Assembly (NCBI RefSeq): GCF_000383855.1
Contig: NZ_KB912877.1
Coordinates: forward strand, 1,026,616-1,090,615
DNA: 64,000 bases
Source of the DNA: Methylobacter marinus A45
GTDB taxonomy: Bacteria > Pseudomonadota > Gammaproteobacteria > Methylococcales > Methylomonadaceae
Reading direction: 5' to 3'
Position 1 is the first letter of the stretch. Each line of letters opens with the position of its first letter. Made by a program: the position numbers and the translations under genes. The notes beneath the pieces were generated by a model. It saw nothing but the letters and a program-made list of their open reading frames with translations, made no database searches and had not been told where the DNA came from. Positions 1-8,948 of this stretch are shown one piece after another.

Positions 1-1734
1 CATATCCCATTCGACGCTCCCTACAGCGAAAGTCAGCGCGCATGGCTAAACGGCTTCTTTGCCGGCATGCATACGCATATGATTCAAAGTGCCGGCTCTG
101 TTAATCAAGTGGATGCCCGCGTCATCCACATTCTGTACGGCAGCCAAACCGGCAATGCCGAGTCCATCGCTCATGACGCCGCCAGCGTGGCGAAAACACA
201 CGGCTTGAAACCGCTGGTAAAAAGCATGGATGAGGTCGAAATCGATCAACTTGCCGCCATGGAATACTTGCTGGTCATCACCAGTACATACGGCGAAGGG
301 GAAATGCCCGATAATGCCCAAATGCTGTGGGAGGCCGTAGCATCCGACTCGGCGCCCGATCTCAAAAACATCAAATTCTCCGTACTGGCATTAGGCGACA
401 CCAGCTATGACTTATTCTGCAAAGCGGGCATAGACTGGGACCAAAGACTGGCTGAACTGGGCGCCACGCGAATTTACGACCGTACTGACTGTGACGTCGA
501 TTTTGAAGAACCGGCGGCGAGCTGGATCAGTGCCGTCATTCCGCACATGGCTGAAGGCGCGTCGACCACGGTCATTGTCGACATCGAGGCAGCCGCTCAG
601 GCCGAAAAACCCCAATACAACCGCAAGAACCCGTTCCCGGCCAAAATGGTCGCGAACCGGCTTCTGACCGCCGAATCGTCGTCAAAGGAAACACGGCATT
701 ATGAAATTGCCATTACCGGTTCCGGATTAAGCTATGAAGCCGGCGACGCCCTGTGCGTGATGCCGACCAACTGCCCCAAACTGGTCGCCGATATCCTTGA
801 AGCCATCGGCTGCAAAGGCGATGAAGACGAACCGGTCAACGGCGAGTCGATCGCGTTACACGAAGCCTTGCGCACACAATTTGAAATCAAGCTGCCCAGC
901 AAGGAATTGATCGAGGAAATCGCCAGCCGCTCAGGGGACCAGGAGCTCAACGGCATTCTGGAATCGGGCGACAAGGACAAACTGGCGGATTATTTATGGG
1001 GCCGCGACACGCTGGATTTGCTACGGCAATTCCCGCAAGTGGAATTCTCGGCCGCTGAATTCATCAGCCTGCTGAAACCCTTGCAGCATCGCGCCTACTC
1101 GATTTCCTCCAGCGGCAAAATGCATCCGGACACCGTTCATTTAACCGTGGCCAGCGTGCGTTATGAGAGCTATAACCGTCTGCACAAAGGCGTCTGCTCG
1201 ACTTTTCTGGCCGACCTGGTCGACGACGAAACCGATGTACGCGTCTTCTTCACGCCCAACAAGGTCTTCAGAGTTCCCGACGACAACAGCCTGCCGATGA
1301 TCATGGTCGGCCCCGGCACCGGCATCGCGCCGTTTCGCGCCTTCCTGCAGGAACGCGAGTACCGGAATGCACCAGGTAAAAACTGGCTGTTCTTCGGCGA
1401 CCGCAACTCGGCGACTGATTTTATCTACCGCGAGGAACTGGAAGTCATGCGGCAAAAAGGCCTGCTGACCCGACTGGATCTGGCCTTCTCCAGAGATCAA
1501 GAGGAAAAGATTTATGTACAGGACCGCATGCGTGAAAACGGTGCCGAACTGTTCGCCTGGCTGGAACAGGGCGGTTATTTCTTCGTTTGCGGCGATGCCT
1601 ACCACATGGCCAAGGATGTCGACAAGGCTCTGCACGACGTGATTGCCGAACACGGCAACCTCTCGGAACAGCAAGCCATTGATTACGTCAATCAGCTGAA
1701 AAAAGACAAACGCTACGTCAGGGACGTTTATTAA
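1..1734 (+). CDS. cysJ: Sulfite reductase (NADPH) flavoprotein alpha subunit, 5' truncated by window edge
   Basis: This is the diflavin subunit that passes electrons from NADPH through FAD and FMN to the CysI haemoprotein in assimilatory sulfate reduction. The reading frame is open from base 1 (PFDAPYSESQRAWLNGFFAG, typical of the CysJ N-terminus), so the real start is upstream of the window and the ATG at 67 is internal. In order: a flavodoxin domain with the FMN loop LYGSQTGNAES near 133-165, a connecting/FAD region with RAYSISSS near 1090-1113, and an NADPH-binding region with GPGTGIAPFRAF near 1312-1347. The end, KDKRYVRDVY, is the usual CysJ C-terminus. cysI is not in the window. Very sure of the family. 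Confidence 0.95.
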   Translation, partial: HIPFDAPYSESQRAWLNGFFAGMHTHMIQSAGSVNQVDARVIHILYGSQTGNAESIAHDAASVAKTHGLKPLVKSMDEVEIDQLAAMEYLLVITSTYGEGEMPDNAQMLWEAVASDSAPDLKNIKFSVLALGDTSYDLFCKAGIDWDQRLAELGATRIYDRTDCDVDFEEPAASWISAVIPHMAEGASTTVIVDIEAAAQAEKPQYNRKNPFPAKMVANRLLTAESSSKETRHYEIAITGSGLSYEAGDALCVMPTNCPKLVADILEAIGCKGDEDEPVNGESIALHEALRTQFEIKLPSKELIEEIASRSGDQELNGILESGDKDKLADYLWGRDTLDLLRQFPQVEFSAAEFISLLKPLQHRAYSISSSGKMHPDTVHLTVASVRYESYNRLHKGVCSTFLADLVDDETDVRVFFTPNKVFRVPDDNSLPMIMVGPGTGIAPFRAFLQEREYRNAPGKNWLFFGDRNSATDFIYREELEVMRQKGLLTRLDLAFSRDQEEKIYVQDRMRENGAELFAWLEQGGYFFVCGDAYHMAKDVDKALHDVIAEHGNLSEQQAIDYVNQLKKDKRYVRDVY

Positions 1735-1801
1735 TCAATATTCCTTTCTGGTTTTAGATCTCGACCTTCAGGCCGAAAGGATGTTTCCTTATTAGAGCAA
1801 T

Positions 1802-1832
1802 CAGCCGTTACCTGAAAGCAACGGCTGTTGTA
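1802..1832 (+). terminator. Candidate cysJ terminator hairpin
   Basis: CAGCCGTT (1802-1809) and AACGGCTG (1820-1827) form an 8-bp perfect stem with a 10-base loop, 68 bases after the cysJ stop. The following bases are only mildly T-rich, so termination may be weak. Confidence 0.4.
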
Positions 1833-1883
1833 AAAATTGACTATTGTTATTGACAGGCCAGCCTGAAAAATACAGTAGGGTAC

Positions 1884-1902
1884 GAGACTGTGAAAGTATT
1901 CA
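1884..1902 (+). repeat. Left terminal inverted repeat of the IS
   Basis: Begins GAGACTGTGAAAG; pairs with 3583-3601 with one mismatch at the fourteenth base. Confidence 0.85.
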
Positions 1903-2020
1903 AGACTCCTCAATGGTATAATATTATTTATTATTCCATTGATATAAAAAGAATAAATGACTGCCAAGAACTATAAAGTGGGTCAAGATCGCTACCAGTC
2001 ATCGTTGCTGCCCCCCCCGC

Positions 2021-3460
2021 GTGGATGAGTATGTATCCGAGAATAATCCGGTACGCGCGATTGATGCATACGTGACCACCCTTGATTTAGTGCGCCTGAA
2101 AATCCAAAAGTGCAGCTCAGGTCTGACAGCCGGGCAACCGGCCTATCATCCAAGCCTGCTGATCAAGCTCTATCTTTACGGCTATATGAATGGGATACGC
2201 AGTAGCCGCAAGCTGGAGCGCGAGGCGGCCCGTAATCTTGAGGTGATCTGGTTGGTTGATAGCCTACGGCCCAGTTATAAAACCATCGCTAACTTTCGGA
2301 AAGACAACAGCGCCGCCTTAAAGGCGATCAACAAAGATTTTATTCTGCTCTGTAAACAGCTCAACTTGTTTGGGGGGGACGAAGTCGCTGTCGACGGTAG
2401 TTTCTTTAAGGCCGATGCCAATAAAGACAGCATCTATACCGCTAAAAAACTGGAACAACAACTGGCGGAACTGGACAAGAAAATCGAGGCCTACCAGCAA
2501 CAATTGGCGGAACAAGACGCCACTGACGCCAAAGCAGGTCTTGGCAGTTTGGTTGACGACCCGGGCTTAGCCGACAAAATTGCCCGTATTAAAGCGAAGC
2601 AAGCCGAGAAAAAAGCCTTACAGAATCAGCTAAACGCCTCGTCAGACAGCCAAATTTCAACGGTTGACTCGGATGCCCGCTTGCTGACCAAGCGCGGTCA
2701 AACCACGGCCGGTTACAACGTCCAGATTGCGGTAGACAGTCAACACAAACTGTTGGTAGCCGTAGAGGTGACTCAGGATGGTAACGATACTCAGCAACTC
2801 ATGCCGATGCTGGAGAAGGCGCAAGCGGTATTGCAATCGGAACAGCTAACCGGATTGGCCGATTCCGGTTATTACAGCGGCGAACAGATCAAGCAGGCCC
2901 ACGAGCAAGGCATTCAGCTTTATGTGCCGGTTCCCAACAAAAAAGGCAGGGCTGGGAAAGAAGGCCGATTCACCCGAGACCGATTTACCTACGATGGCGA
3001 AAATGATTGCTATCGGTGTCCGCAAGGCGAACAGATTGCCCGCTGCGGCAAACTTCGCCCGCAAGGTAAGCGGAACGTCTCGGTTTACAAAAGTAAAAAG
3101 TCCGCCTGCAAAAACTGTCCGTTACGCCCGCAGTGTTTAAAGGAAAATGCAACCTACAAAAAACTCGAGCGCTGGGAACATGAAGCCCTGGTTGATCAGC
3201 ACCGGGAGCACATGAAAGGCACCCGGCCGATGATGATCAATCGCAGCAGTTATGTTGAACATCCCTTCGGCACCCTCAAGCATCGAGCCGGTATGCACCA
3301 TTTTCTGATGCGCGGGCTTGAGAAATGCCGGGGCGAATTTAGCTTAATGGCCTTGTGTTACAACTTTACCCGAGTGCTGAATATACTCGGTGTGGCGGCC
3401 TTTAGGGATTACTGCGCCCAGCGCTTAGGGAATAGCGAAACAAACCAGGTTTTTGCCTAA
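2021..3460 (+). CDS. IS1182-family transposase, frame broken by an 8-C run
   Basis: DDE transposase for cut-and-paste movement of the surrounding IS. Visible parts: an N-terminal DUF772-type domain (PAYHPSLLIKLYLYGY), catalytic regions VAVDGSFF, GLADSGYYSG and SYVEHPFGTLKHR, and a Cys cluster (RCPQGEQIARC, CKNCPLRPQC) before the last part. The natural start is the ATG at 1957 (MTAKNYKVGQDRYQSSLLPP). That frame hits TGA after the C8 run at 2011-2018. Seven Cs would join it to the long frame as LLPPRVDEYVSEN. As it stands, translation would need the in-frame GTG at 2021 or slippage. Probably inactive or slippage-controlled; an assembly error in the run is also possible. Confidence 0.85.
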   Translation: MDEYVSENNPVRAIDAYVTTLDLVRLKIQKCSSGLTAGQPAYHPSLLIKLYLYGYMNGIRSSRKLEREAARNLEVIWLVDSLRPSYKTIANFRKDNSAALKAINKDFILLCKQLNLFGGDEVAVDGSFFKADANKDSIYTAKKLEQQLAELDKKIEAYQQQLAEQDATDAKAGLGSLVDDPGLADKIARIKAKQAEKKALQNQLNASSDSQISTVDSDARLLTKRGQTTAGYNVQIAVDSQHKLLVAVEVTQDGNDTQQLMPMLEKAQAVLQSEQLTGLADSGYYSGEQIKQAHEQGIQLYVPVPNKKGRAGKEGRFTRDRFTYDGENDCYRCPQGEQIARCGKLRPQGKRNVSVYKSKKSACKNCPLRPQCLKENATYKKLERWEHEALVDQHREHMKGTRPMMINRSSYVEHPFGTLKHRAGMHHFLMRGLEKCRGEFSLMALCYNFTRVLNILGVAAFRDYCAQRLGNSETNQVFA

Positions 3461-3582
3461 AATGGCTGAAAAACCCGGCTTAATTGGCGAATTCCGCGCT
3501 GCCAAGAGGTGGAATTTTCATACCTTATGAAAATTCGCTAATGAAAATAGCGGTATTCACCCAGTAGAGCCATACTCGTTTC

Positions 3583-3601
3583 TGAATTCTTTCACAGTCT
3601 C
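3583..3601 (-). repeat. Right terminal inverted repeat of the IS
   Basis: Reads GAGACTGTGAAAG on the minus strand from 3601 inward, mirroring the left end; immediately followed by the second GTAC copy. Confidence 0.85.
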
Positions 3602-3786
3602 GTACGCATTGCGTACCTTTTCCAGCGGTTCCGGTGAAAGTCATCCCAAAAGGTACGCGATGCGTACCCTACCGGATTTATGAAAACCTCTGGCGCCCTG
3701 TCGGTCAGTGAATGGCTTGTTTTTCATGGCGACGCATGTCTGAAGGTAATGTTTCCGGCTAATAAATAAACGCTCTAGCCGAATCC

Positions 3787-4947
3787 TTAAGCAGGCGCAT
3801 GCTTTTTGCCCAGATACTTTTCTGACTGCATTTCGATCAGTCTTGATTGTGTTCGCTTGAATTCAAAAGGCCTTTTATCCGTATAAAGCTGATCGGCGGG
3901 CGCCTCGGCCGTACAAATCAGTTTTACGTTATGCTCATAAAGGACATCAATCAAAGTGACAAATCGTTGCGCTTCGTCCCTGTTTTCAAAGGAAAATTTG
4001 GGGATATCCGCGACCAGCAACGTATTGAATTCCCGGGCAATAACCAGATAATCGGCCGCTCCCAGAGCCCTGCCGCAAAGTTCATTAAATGAAGTAAACA
4101 GGATATCGCCATGCGCCGCCGCAAAATGAACGTGCCGGCCCTGCACTTGCAGAACCACTGATTCCGTCGCGCCGCTATTGGTAAGGTCATTGTAGCTTTG
4201 GCGCAGGAACGCTTTACCCCACTCGTCAAGCGGCGCATGGAAAGTCGTCGACAATGCCTTAAGATGAATCAACCGGTAATCTTCCTTGGCCACCAGTTCC
4301 AGAATTTCAGCGGATTGTTTCAGTAGCGCGATAAACGGCAGAAACAATTCCCGCTGCAAACCGTCTTGATAAAGCGCATCGGGATGATAGTTAGAGGTGG
4401 CGACCATAATAATGCCCTTTTCAAACAACTGTTTGAACAAACGCGCCAATATCATGGCGTCGGCAATATCGCTGACATTAAACTCATCGAAACATAACAA
4501 CAGGGTGGATTTTCGAATATGCTTCGCCAACGCGGGAATCGGGTCGCCTTTGCGGGATTTTCGCCATTGATGAATAAAGGCATGGATTTCCAGCATGAAA
4601 ACGTGAAAATGCACACGCCGTTTCTGCTTGATCGGACAGGCCTGAAAAAAGAAATCCATCAGCATGGATTTACCCCGGCCGACATCACCGAATATATAAA
4701 GACTTTTACTCTTTTCGGGTCTGGCCGAGAGTAGTTTGCCTAATGCCAGTTTGCTATCGTAATCGGCTTTTTCAGAAATCACATCCAGCAGTTGCTGCAG
4801 ATGCCCCAGCACTTCCACCTGAGCGGCATCATTCTGGATATGGCGTTTGACGACGAGTTCACGGTAATGCTTTTCCAGTATGCCATTATCCGTCGCCGGA
4901 TGATCTGGCACTATATATTCGTATTGTCGGAGAAAAGGCTTGAACAT
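3787..4947 (-). CDS. zapE: Cell division protein ZapE (AFG1-like ATPase)
   Basis: P-loop ATPase of the AFG1/ZapE family, which in E. coli acts at the constricting Z-ring under stress or low oxygen. At 386 aa the length is normal for the family. The Walker A motif GDVGRGKS is at residues 87-94 and the Walker B LCFDEF at about 151-156. The sensor region ATSNYHPDALYQDGLQRELF follows. The downstream end of the gene faces the IS. A small conserved gene lies 22 bp upstream on the same strand, so the two are probably co-transcribed. Confidence 0.9.
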   Translation of the reverse strand: MFKPFLRQYEYIVPDHPATDNGILEKHYRELVVKRHIQNDAAQVEVLGHLQQLLDVISEKADYDSKLALGKLLSARPEKSKSLYIFGDVGRGKSMLMDFFFQACPIKQKRRVHFHVFMLEIHAFIHQWRKSRKGDPIPALAKHIRKSTLLLCFDEFNVSDIADAMILARLFKQLFEKGIIMVATSNYHPDALYQDGLQRELFLPFIALLKQSAEILELVAKEDYRLIHLKALSTTFHAPLDEWGKAFLRQSYNDLTNSGATESVVLQVQGRHVHFAAAHGDILFTSFNELCGRALGAADYLVIAREFNTLLVADIPKFSFENRDEAQRFVTLIDVLYEHNVKLICTAEAPADQLYTDKRPFEFKRTQSRLIEMQSEKYLGKKHAPA

Positions 4948-4969
4948 GGTGGGCCGTTTACCGGAGTCC

Positions 4970-5155
4970 TTAAAGAGCTTTGGATTTGATTTTTGCGCAC
5001 CGCCCGCATTGATAAACAGTAATCAGCTTCCCCTGCTTGACATCGAACTGTTTTTCCTTGAGTACTTCCCATTTATGAAAGCCGCTGCGGCATAAAGTAT
5101 TGCCTTTATGCCGTTCCGATATTTTCGGTCGTTTAAACTGAACAATATCACCCAT
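4970..5155 (-). CDS. Small conserved protein with paired Cys motifs
   Basis: A 61-aa basic protein. A CRSGFHKW motif in the middle and QCGRCAKIK near the end place Cys pairs that could bind one metal ion as a small zinc ribbon. Similar short proteins (GNTLCRSGFHKW followed by KQFDVKQGKL) occur widely in gammaproteobacteria, so I regard it as real although no function is known. It is followed after 22 bp by zapE. A 29-bp gap separates it from the TetR gene upstream. Confidence 0.75.
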   Translation of the reverse strand: MGDIVQFKRPKISERHKGNTLCRSGFHKWEVLKEKQFDVKQGKLITVYQCGRCAKIKSKAL

Positions 5156-5184
5156 ATTTTTATGTTAAAAAATAATAAATTGGA

Positions 5185-5784
5185 TTACCTTTTGACGATT
5201 GCGTTCCATGCCGCGAGCCAGGCCTGCGATTGATAGACCTCGGCTTTCTTATCCAGAGCGCCGGTCAACAGCAGACACAAGGTCTGATTGATGATGCCGA
5301 AAAAATACGCGTATCCGAGAACCGGGTCCATAGTGCGTATTTCTCCGGCCTTCATGCCGGCCTGAATGATTTTGATAATTTTTACGAAAGGCGCCGTTTC
5401 CAGCAAGGGCTTTTCTTCCGGCAAAAACTCATGGATTTTCAAAATCAGTAAAAATCGCATGACATCGGGCGCCTCACTGGTCAGCCTGAATAACAAATCG
5501 ACAATTTCACGTAATTGCTCCGATGCTTTTTTATTTCTGCGCCGGATATCGTCGATGGATATGTTCAAGCTATCGAAAATGTTGGCATATAACGCCGAGG
5601 CTATCATCTGTTTGTTTTTAAAATGCTGATAAATGCCACTCGTGGTTTTTATGCCCGCCGCATCTTTGATATCCGCTAACGAGGTGTTGAAATAACCTTT
5701 TTCGGCAAATAATTTTAAAGCCGCTAGTAATATCTCATCCTGTGTTTCAGATTTTATCTGTATGTTTTCTTTTTCCTTATCCAT
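5185..5784 (-). CDS. TetR/AcrR family transcriptional regulator
   Basis: A 199-aa one-component repressor-type protein. The N-terminal helix-turn-helix (about residues 15-60) contains LLAALKLFAEKGYFNTSLAD and GIYQHFKNKQMI, the standard TetR DNA-contact region. The C-terminal ligand/dimerisation part is specific to subgroups and does not reveal the effector. It lies between pgsA (upstream, same strand) and the small Cys protein. No obvious efflux or enzyme target lies next to it. Confidence 0.88.
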   Translation of the reverse strand: MDKEKENIQIKSETQDEILLAALKLFAEKGYFNTSLADIKDAAGIKTTSGIYQHFKNKQMIASALYANIFDSLNISIDDIRRRNKKASEQLREIVDLLFRLTSEAPDVMRFLLILKIHEFLPEEKPLLETAPFVKIIKIIQAGMKAGEIRTMDPVLGYAYFFGIINQTLCLLLTGALDKKAEVYQSQAWLAAWNAIVKR

Positions 5785-5865
5785 TTTCTTCTTTCACAGC
5801 CAATTCAATGTGCTGTATCTCATATGTTAATAAAATCCCGGAAACTTACCCGGATCGGCTGGTGG

Positions 5866-6429
5866 TTATTGTTCCGTGATCGCTGTCAACGCCGCCCTGA
5901 GGTAATTGACCATAGACCATAATGTTAATAAGGCGGCAATATACAAAAGGACATACCCCACGACGTTAACCGGGATGCCGGCCAGGTCCTCGCGATACAA
6001 CAACAGCGTAATGGCCAGCATTTGCGCAGTCGTTTTCCACTTACCCAATTGAGAAACCTTGACTTTTGCGCGCTTGCCGATTTCCGCCATCCATTCTCTC
6101 AGTGAAGCGATGGTTATTTCCCGACCGATAATAACAGCAGCGGCAACAGCCATATAAGGATTTGGCTGTTGCTGAACAATCAGCACCAGGACGATGGCCA
6201 CCATCAATTTATCGGCCACCGGATCCAAAAATGCACCAAACGGCGTTTCCTGCTCCATTTTTCTGGCCAAGTAACCATCCAGCCAATCGGTAACGGCCGC
6301 GATAATAAAAATCAAGGTACAGGCTAGATTGGAATATTGCCAGGGCAAATAAAAAATCACTGTTAATAAAGGAATTAATACAATCCTTAACAGCGTTAAC
6401 ATTGTGGGTAAATTAAATTCAAGTGTCAT
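5866..6429 (-). CDS. pgsA: CDP-diacylglycerol-glycerol-3-phosphate 3-phosphatidyltransferase
   Basis: Inner-membrane enzyme making phosphatidylglycerol phosphate, the committed step to phosphatidylglycerol and cardiolipin. The CDP-alcohol phosphotransferase motif is complete: D48, D51-G52, A55-R56, G65, D69 and D73. The 187-aa chain is very hydrophobic, with several membrane spans. The start overlaps the end of uvrC by 11 bp, the uvrC-pgsA arrangement common in gammaproteobacteria. PgpA, the next enzyme in the pathway, is encoded at 17795-18307. Confidence 0.93.
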   Translation of the reverse strand: MTLEFNLPTMLTLLRIVLIPLLTVIFYLPWQYSNLACTLIFIIAAVTDWLDGYLARKMEQETPFGAFLDPVADKLMVAIVLVLIVQQQPNPYMAVAAAVIIGREITIASLREWMAEIGKRAKVKVSQLGKWKTTAQMLAITLLLYREDLAGIPVNVVGYVLLYIAALLTLWSMVNYLRAALTAITEQ

Positions 6430-8260
6430 CTTGATGATGGAATTGTTCGTAAATTCGTTGCGCTATTTGTCGGCTTATACCGTCTACACTGCAAAGAGCA
6501 TCCACGCCAGCCCGTGAAATACCTTGCAACCCCCCAAACTGTTTCAATAAAATCTGCCGCCGCTTTGGCCCCAGCCCCGGAATGGTTTCCAATACCGATT
6601 GTTTTTTCGTCTTACCGCGCCGCTGCCTGTGCCCTGTTATCGCAAACCGGTGCGCTTCATCGCGGATATGCTGAATCAGCAATAAACCGCTGGCCCCCGG
6701 CGTTACATCAATGGGTTGATCCTGCTCCACCAGAATCAGCTTTTCCATGCCGGGCTTTCTGTCCGGCCCTTTCGAAACGCCCACTATCATAACATTGTTT
6801 ATGTCCAATTCCGCTAATGCCTTTTGGGCGGCATGAACCTGACCTTTACCGCCGTCGATCAATAATATGTCGGGCGCGGCATGCTCGCCCTGCTTAAGGC
6901 GCTTAAAACGCCTGAACACGGCCTGATGAATCGCCGCATAATCATCGCCTCCGGTTATTCCCTCAATATTAAAGCGACGATAAGCTGATTTTACCGGACC
7001 TTCCCTATCAAAAACAACGCAGGATGCAACCGTCTGATCGCCCTGGGTATGACTGATATCAAAGCATTCCAGGCGTTTGGGCAGTTCCTTGCAACCCAGT
7101 TCTTCCTGCAGACTGAGAAACCGGGCATAGAGCCCCTGTTTGTCCGATAATTTGCTCAGTAGAGCGTTTTCCGCATTCGTGCAGGCCATTTGCAGCCATT
7201 TTAATCGCTCTCCTCTGACTCTGGGAGAAATATTAACGGCGTGTTTGGCCTGATTGGCCAGGACTTCCGCCAGCAGTTCGGTTTCCTCCAGCTCATGACT
7301 GACGATTAATTCATGAGGCGCTTGTCTGTCCAGATAATATTGCGGAATAAATGCCTGCAGAATATTGGCCGGATCATGCTCATCAGTCATTTTAGGGAAA
7401 TACAGCTTGTTGCCAAGATGCTGCCCGTTTCGGATAAAGAAGACCTGAATGCTGGCCACGCCAGCCTTAGCGGCACAGGCGATAATATCCACATCGCCGC
7501 GCTCGCCATGAACGAAGTTCTTTTCCAGCACGGAACGCAATTTCAAGATCTGATCTCTGTAAATGGCAGCCTGCTCATAATCAAGATCAGCCGCTGCTTT
7601 CTCCATCTTAACAACCAACTGGTCGATCAGCAGACTGCCCTTGCCTTCCAGAAACAGGATCGTGCTGTCCACGTCCTGGGCATAGCCGGCTTTATCAATC
7701 AGCCCCACGCACGGACCGGTGCAGCGTTCAATCTGATACTGCAGGCAAGGCCGGGTGCGGTTGTTATAAACGGAATCCTCACACTGCCGGACCGGGAATA
7801 TCTTTTGCAGCAGCTTCAGCGTTTCCCTGACGGCGCCGGCGCTGGGATAAGGGCCGAAATAGCGGCCGCGCTTGTTCTTTGCGCCGCGATGCAGGGTGAC
7901 GCGCGGGAAATCCTGTTCACTGGAAAGGAAAATATAAGGATAGGATTTGTCGTCCCTCAGACAGATATTATAACGGGGCTTATAACGCTTGATTTGCTGG
8001 CATTCCAGCAGTAAAGCCTCACCTTCGGTATGCGTGACGGTCACTTCGATGCCGGTCACTTTGGCGACCATGGCCTGTTGCTTAGGCGAGGCCGTTTGCG
8101 GCTTGAAGTAACTGGAAACGCGGTTTTTCAGATTTTTAGCCTTCCCGATATAAATTATCTCGCCTTTTTCATTGAGCATTCTATAAATGCCCGGGCGGGT
8201 GGTCAGGTTTTTTAAAAATGCTTTTACATCAAAAGCATTTTCTGAAATATCGGCATTCAC
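6419..8260 (-). CDS. uvrC: Excinuclease ABC subunit C
   Basis: Makes both incisions around a lesion in nucleotide excision repair after UvrAB loading. Domains in order: GIY-YIG nuclease (GIY at 24-26, YIG at 37-39), a Cys-containing segment around CLQYQIERCTGPC, a UVR/UvrB-contact coiled coil (KMEKAAADLDYEQAAIYRD), the RNase H-like second nuclease (ECFDISHTQGD, LLIDGGKGQ) and terminal helix-hairpin-helix repeats (ETIPGLGPKRR). 613 aa is the normal length. The GTG start overlaps the stop of the glycosylase gene by 4 bp (GTGA), so the two repair genes are translationally coupled. Confidence 0.95.
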   Translation of the reverse strand: MNADISENAFDVKAFLKNLTTRPGIYRMLNEKGEIIYIGKAKNLKNRVSSYFKPQTASPKQQAMVAKVTGIEVTVTHTEGEALLLECQQIKRYKPRYNICLRDDKSYPYIFLSSEQDFPRVTLHRGAKNKRGRYFGPYPSAGAVRETLKLLQKIFPVRQCEDSVYNNRTRPCLQYQIERCTGPCVGLIDKAGYAQDVDSTILFLEGKGSLLIDQLVVKMEKAAADLDYEQAAIYRDQILKLRSVLEKNFVHGERGDVDIIACAAKAGVASIQVFFIRNGQHLGNKLYFPKMTDEHDPANILQAFIPQYYLDRQAPHELIVSHELEETELLAEVLANQAKHAVNISPRVRGERLKWLQMACTNAENALLSKLSDKQGLYARFLSLQEELGCKELPKRLECFDISHTQGDQTVASCVVFDREGPVKSAYRRFNIEGITGGDDYAAIHQAVFRRFKRLKQGEHAAPDILLIDGGKGQVHAAQKALAELDINNVMIVGVSKGPDRKPGMEKLILVEQDQPIDVTPGASGLLLIQHIRDEAHRFAITGHRQRRGKTKKQSVLETIPGLGPKRRQILLKQFGGLQGISRAGVDALCSVDGISRQIAQRIYEQFHHQDDT

Positions 8261-8901
8261 ACTTGATCCAATACGGTCCCAATAGTACGAAAAACATCGG
8301 CAAACATATCTTTTGTCAGCCTGTTGGTCTGCACGTTATAGCGACTGGTATGGTATGAATCGATCAGCCGCCGGCCATTTGGCAAATCGTGCAATTGATT
8401 ATGACCAAATTTAGCGCTGCCCAGTTTCAATCCAAAGGCTTTTAATACTGCCTGGTGCGCAATAGTTCCCAATGCCAGTATGACTGCGCCTGGCGGCAAT
8501 GCCGTTAACTCGGCCGCCAGAAAGCTGTTGCATAAGGCGATTTCACTGCCTGTCGGCTTGTTTTGGGGCGGCAGGCATTTTACCGCATTGGTGATGCGGC
8601 AATTCTTGAGTACCAAACCGTCGGTTAATGATGTGGATGTCGGTTGGTTGCTGTAACCGAATTCATACAGCGCCTCGTACAGCAGTAACCCCGCATAATC
8701 GCCCGTAAACGGCCGGCCGGTGGCATTGGCGCCATGCATGCCGGGTGCCAGACCGACAACCAGCAACCGGGCATGAGGATCGCCAAAAGGGGCCACCGGG
8801 CGGGCGTGATAATCCGGATGGTTCTGTTTGACTTCCTGTAGAAATTCATCCAGCCTTTTGCACTGCCGGCAATCTTGATCGAATATTTCTGTTAACTTCA
8901 T
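8257..8901 (-). CDS. Family 5 uracil-DNA glycosylase (UDGb type)
   Basis: Removes uracil and related deaminated bases from DNA. Motif 1 is GLAPGMHGANATGRPFTGD (from residue 50), characteristic of the family 4/5 Fe-S enzymes. The late motif YHTSRYNVQTNRLT (H184, S186, N189) matches the leucine-loop region of UDGb. Cysteines at 11, 14, 109 and 124 can ligate the [4Fe-4S] cluster. I start at the ATG at 8899-8901; a GTG two codons upstream is possible, and neither has a clear Shine-Dalgarno. Coupling to uvrC is functionally sensible. Family assignment is firm; family 5 rather than 4 is likely. Confidence 0.85.
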   Translation of the reverse strand: MKLTEIFDQDCRQCKRLDEFLQEVKQNHPDYHARPVAPFGDPHARLLVVGLAPGMHGANATGRPFTGDYAGLLLYEALYEFGYSNQPTSTSLTDGLVLKNCRITNAVKCLPPQNKPTGSEIALCNSFLAAELTALPPGAVILALGTIAHQAVLKAFGLKLGSAKFGHNQLHDLPNGRRLIDSYHTSRYNVQTNRLTKDMFADVFRTIGTVLDQV

Positions 8902-8904
8902 GCT

Positions 8905-8931
8905 CACAAAAAAGGGCCTTAACGGCCCTTT
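8905..8931 (-). terminator. Intrinsic terminator of pnp
   Basis: On the minus strand AAAGGGCC (8931-8924), a 5-base loop and GGCCCTTT (8918-8911) are followed by more T residues, between the pnp stop and the glycosylase gene. A standard rho-independent terminator ending the rpsO-pnp transcript. Confidence 0.85.
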
Positions 8932-8948
8932 CTCTCTTAACAGCGTTA

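Larger units (their letters stand above)
1884..3601 (+). mobile_element. IS1182-type insertion sequence, about 1718 bp
   Basis: The ends are a 13-bp perfect inverted repeat, GAGACTGTGAAAG at 1884-1896 and CTTTCACAGTCTC at 3589-3601. With one mismatch the match extends to 18 of 19 positions. GTAC flanks both ends (1880-1883 and 3602-3605), consistent with a 4-bp target duplication. The single cargo gene is a transposase whose frame is broken near its start. Size, ends and transposase all fit the IS1182 family. The element sits between cysJ and zapE and splits a REP-like palindrome. Confidence 0.88.
1875..3672. repeat. REP-like palindrome interrupted by the IS
   Basis: If the IS and one GTAC are removed, 1875-1883 joins to 3606. 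The left arm (1875-1883 plus 3606-3621) then pairs with the right arm 3648-3672 at 24 of 25 positions, across a spacer of 26 bases (3622-3647). The arms contain GTACGCATTGCGTACC and GTACGCGATGCGTACC. Long near-perfect intergenic palindromes of this kind are typical of REP or MITE-type elements. The other genomic copies cannot be seen from here. Confidence 0.7.
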
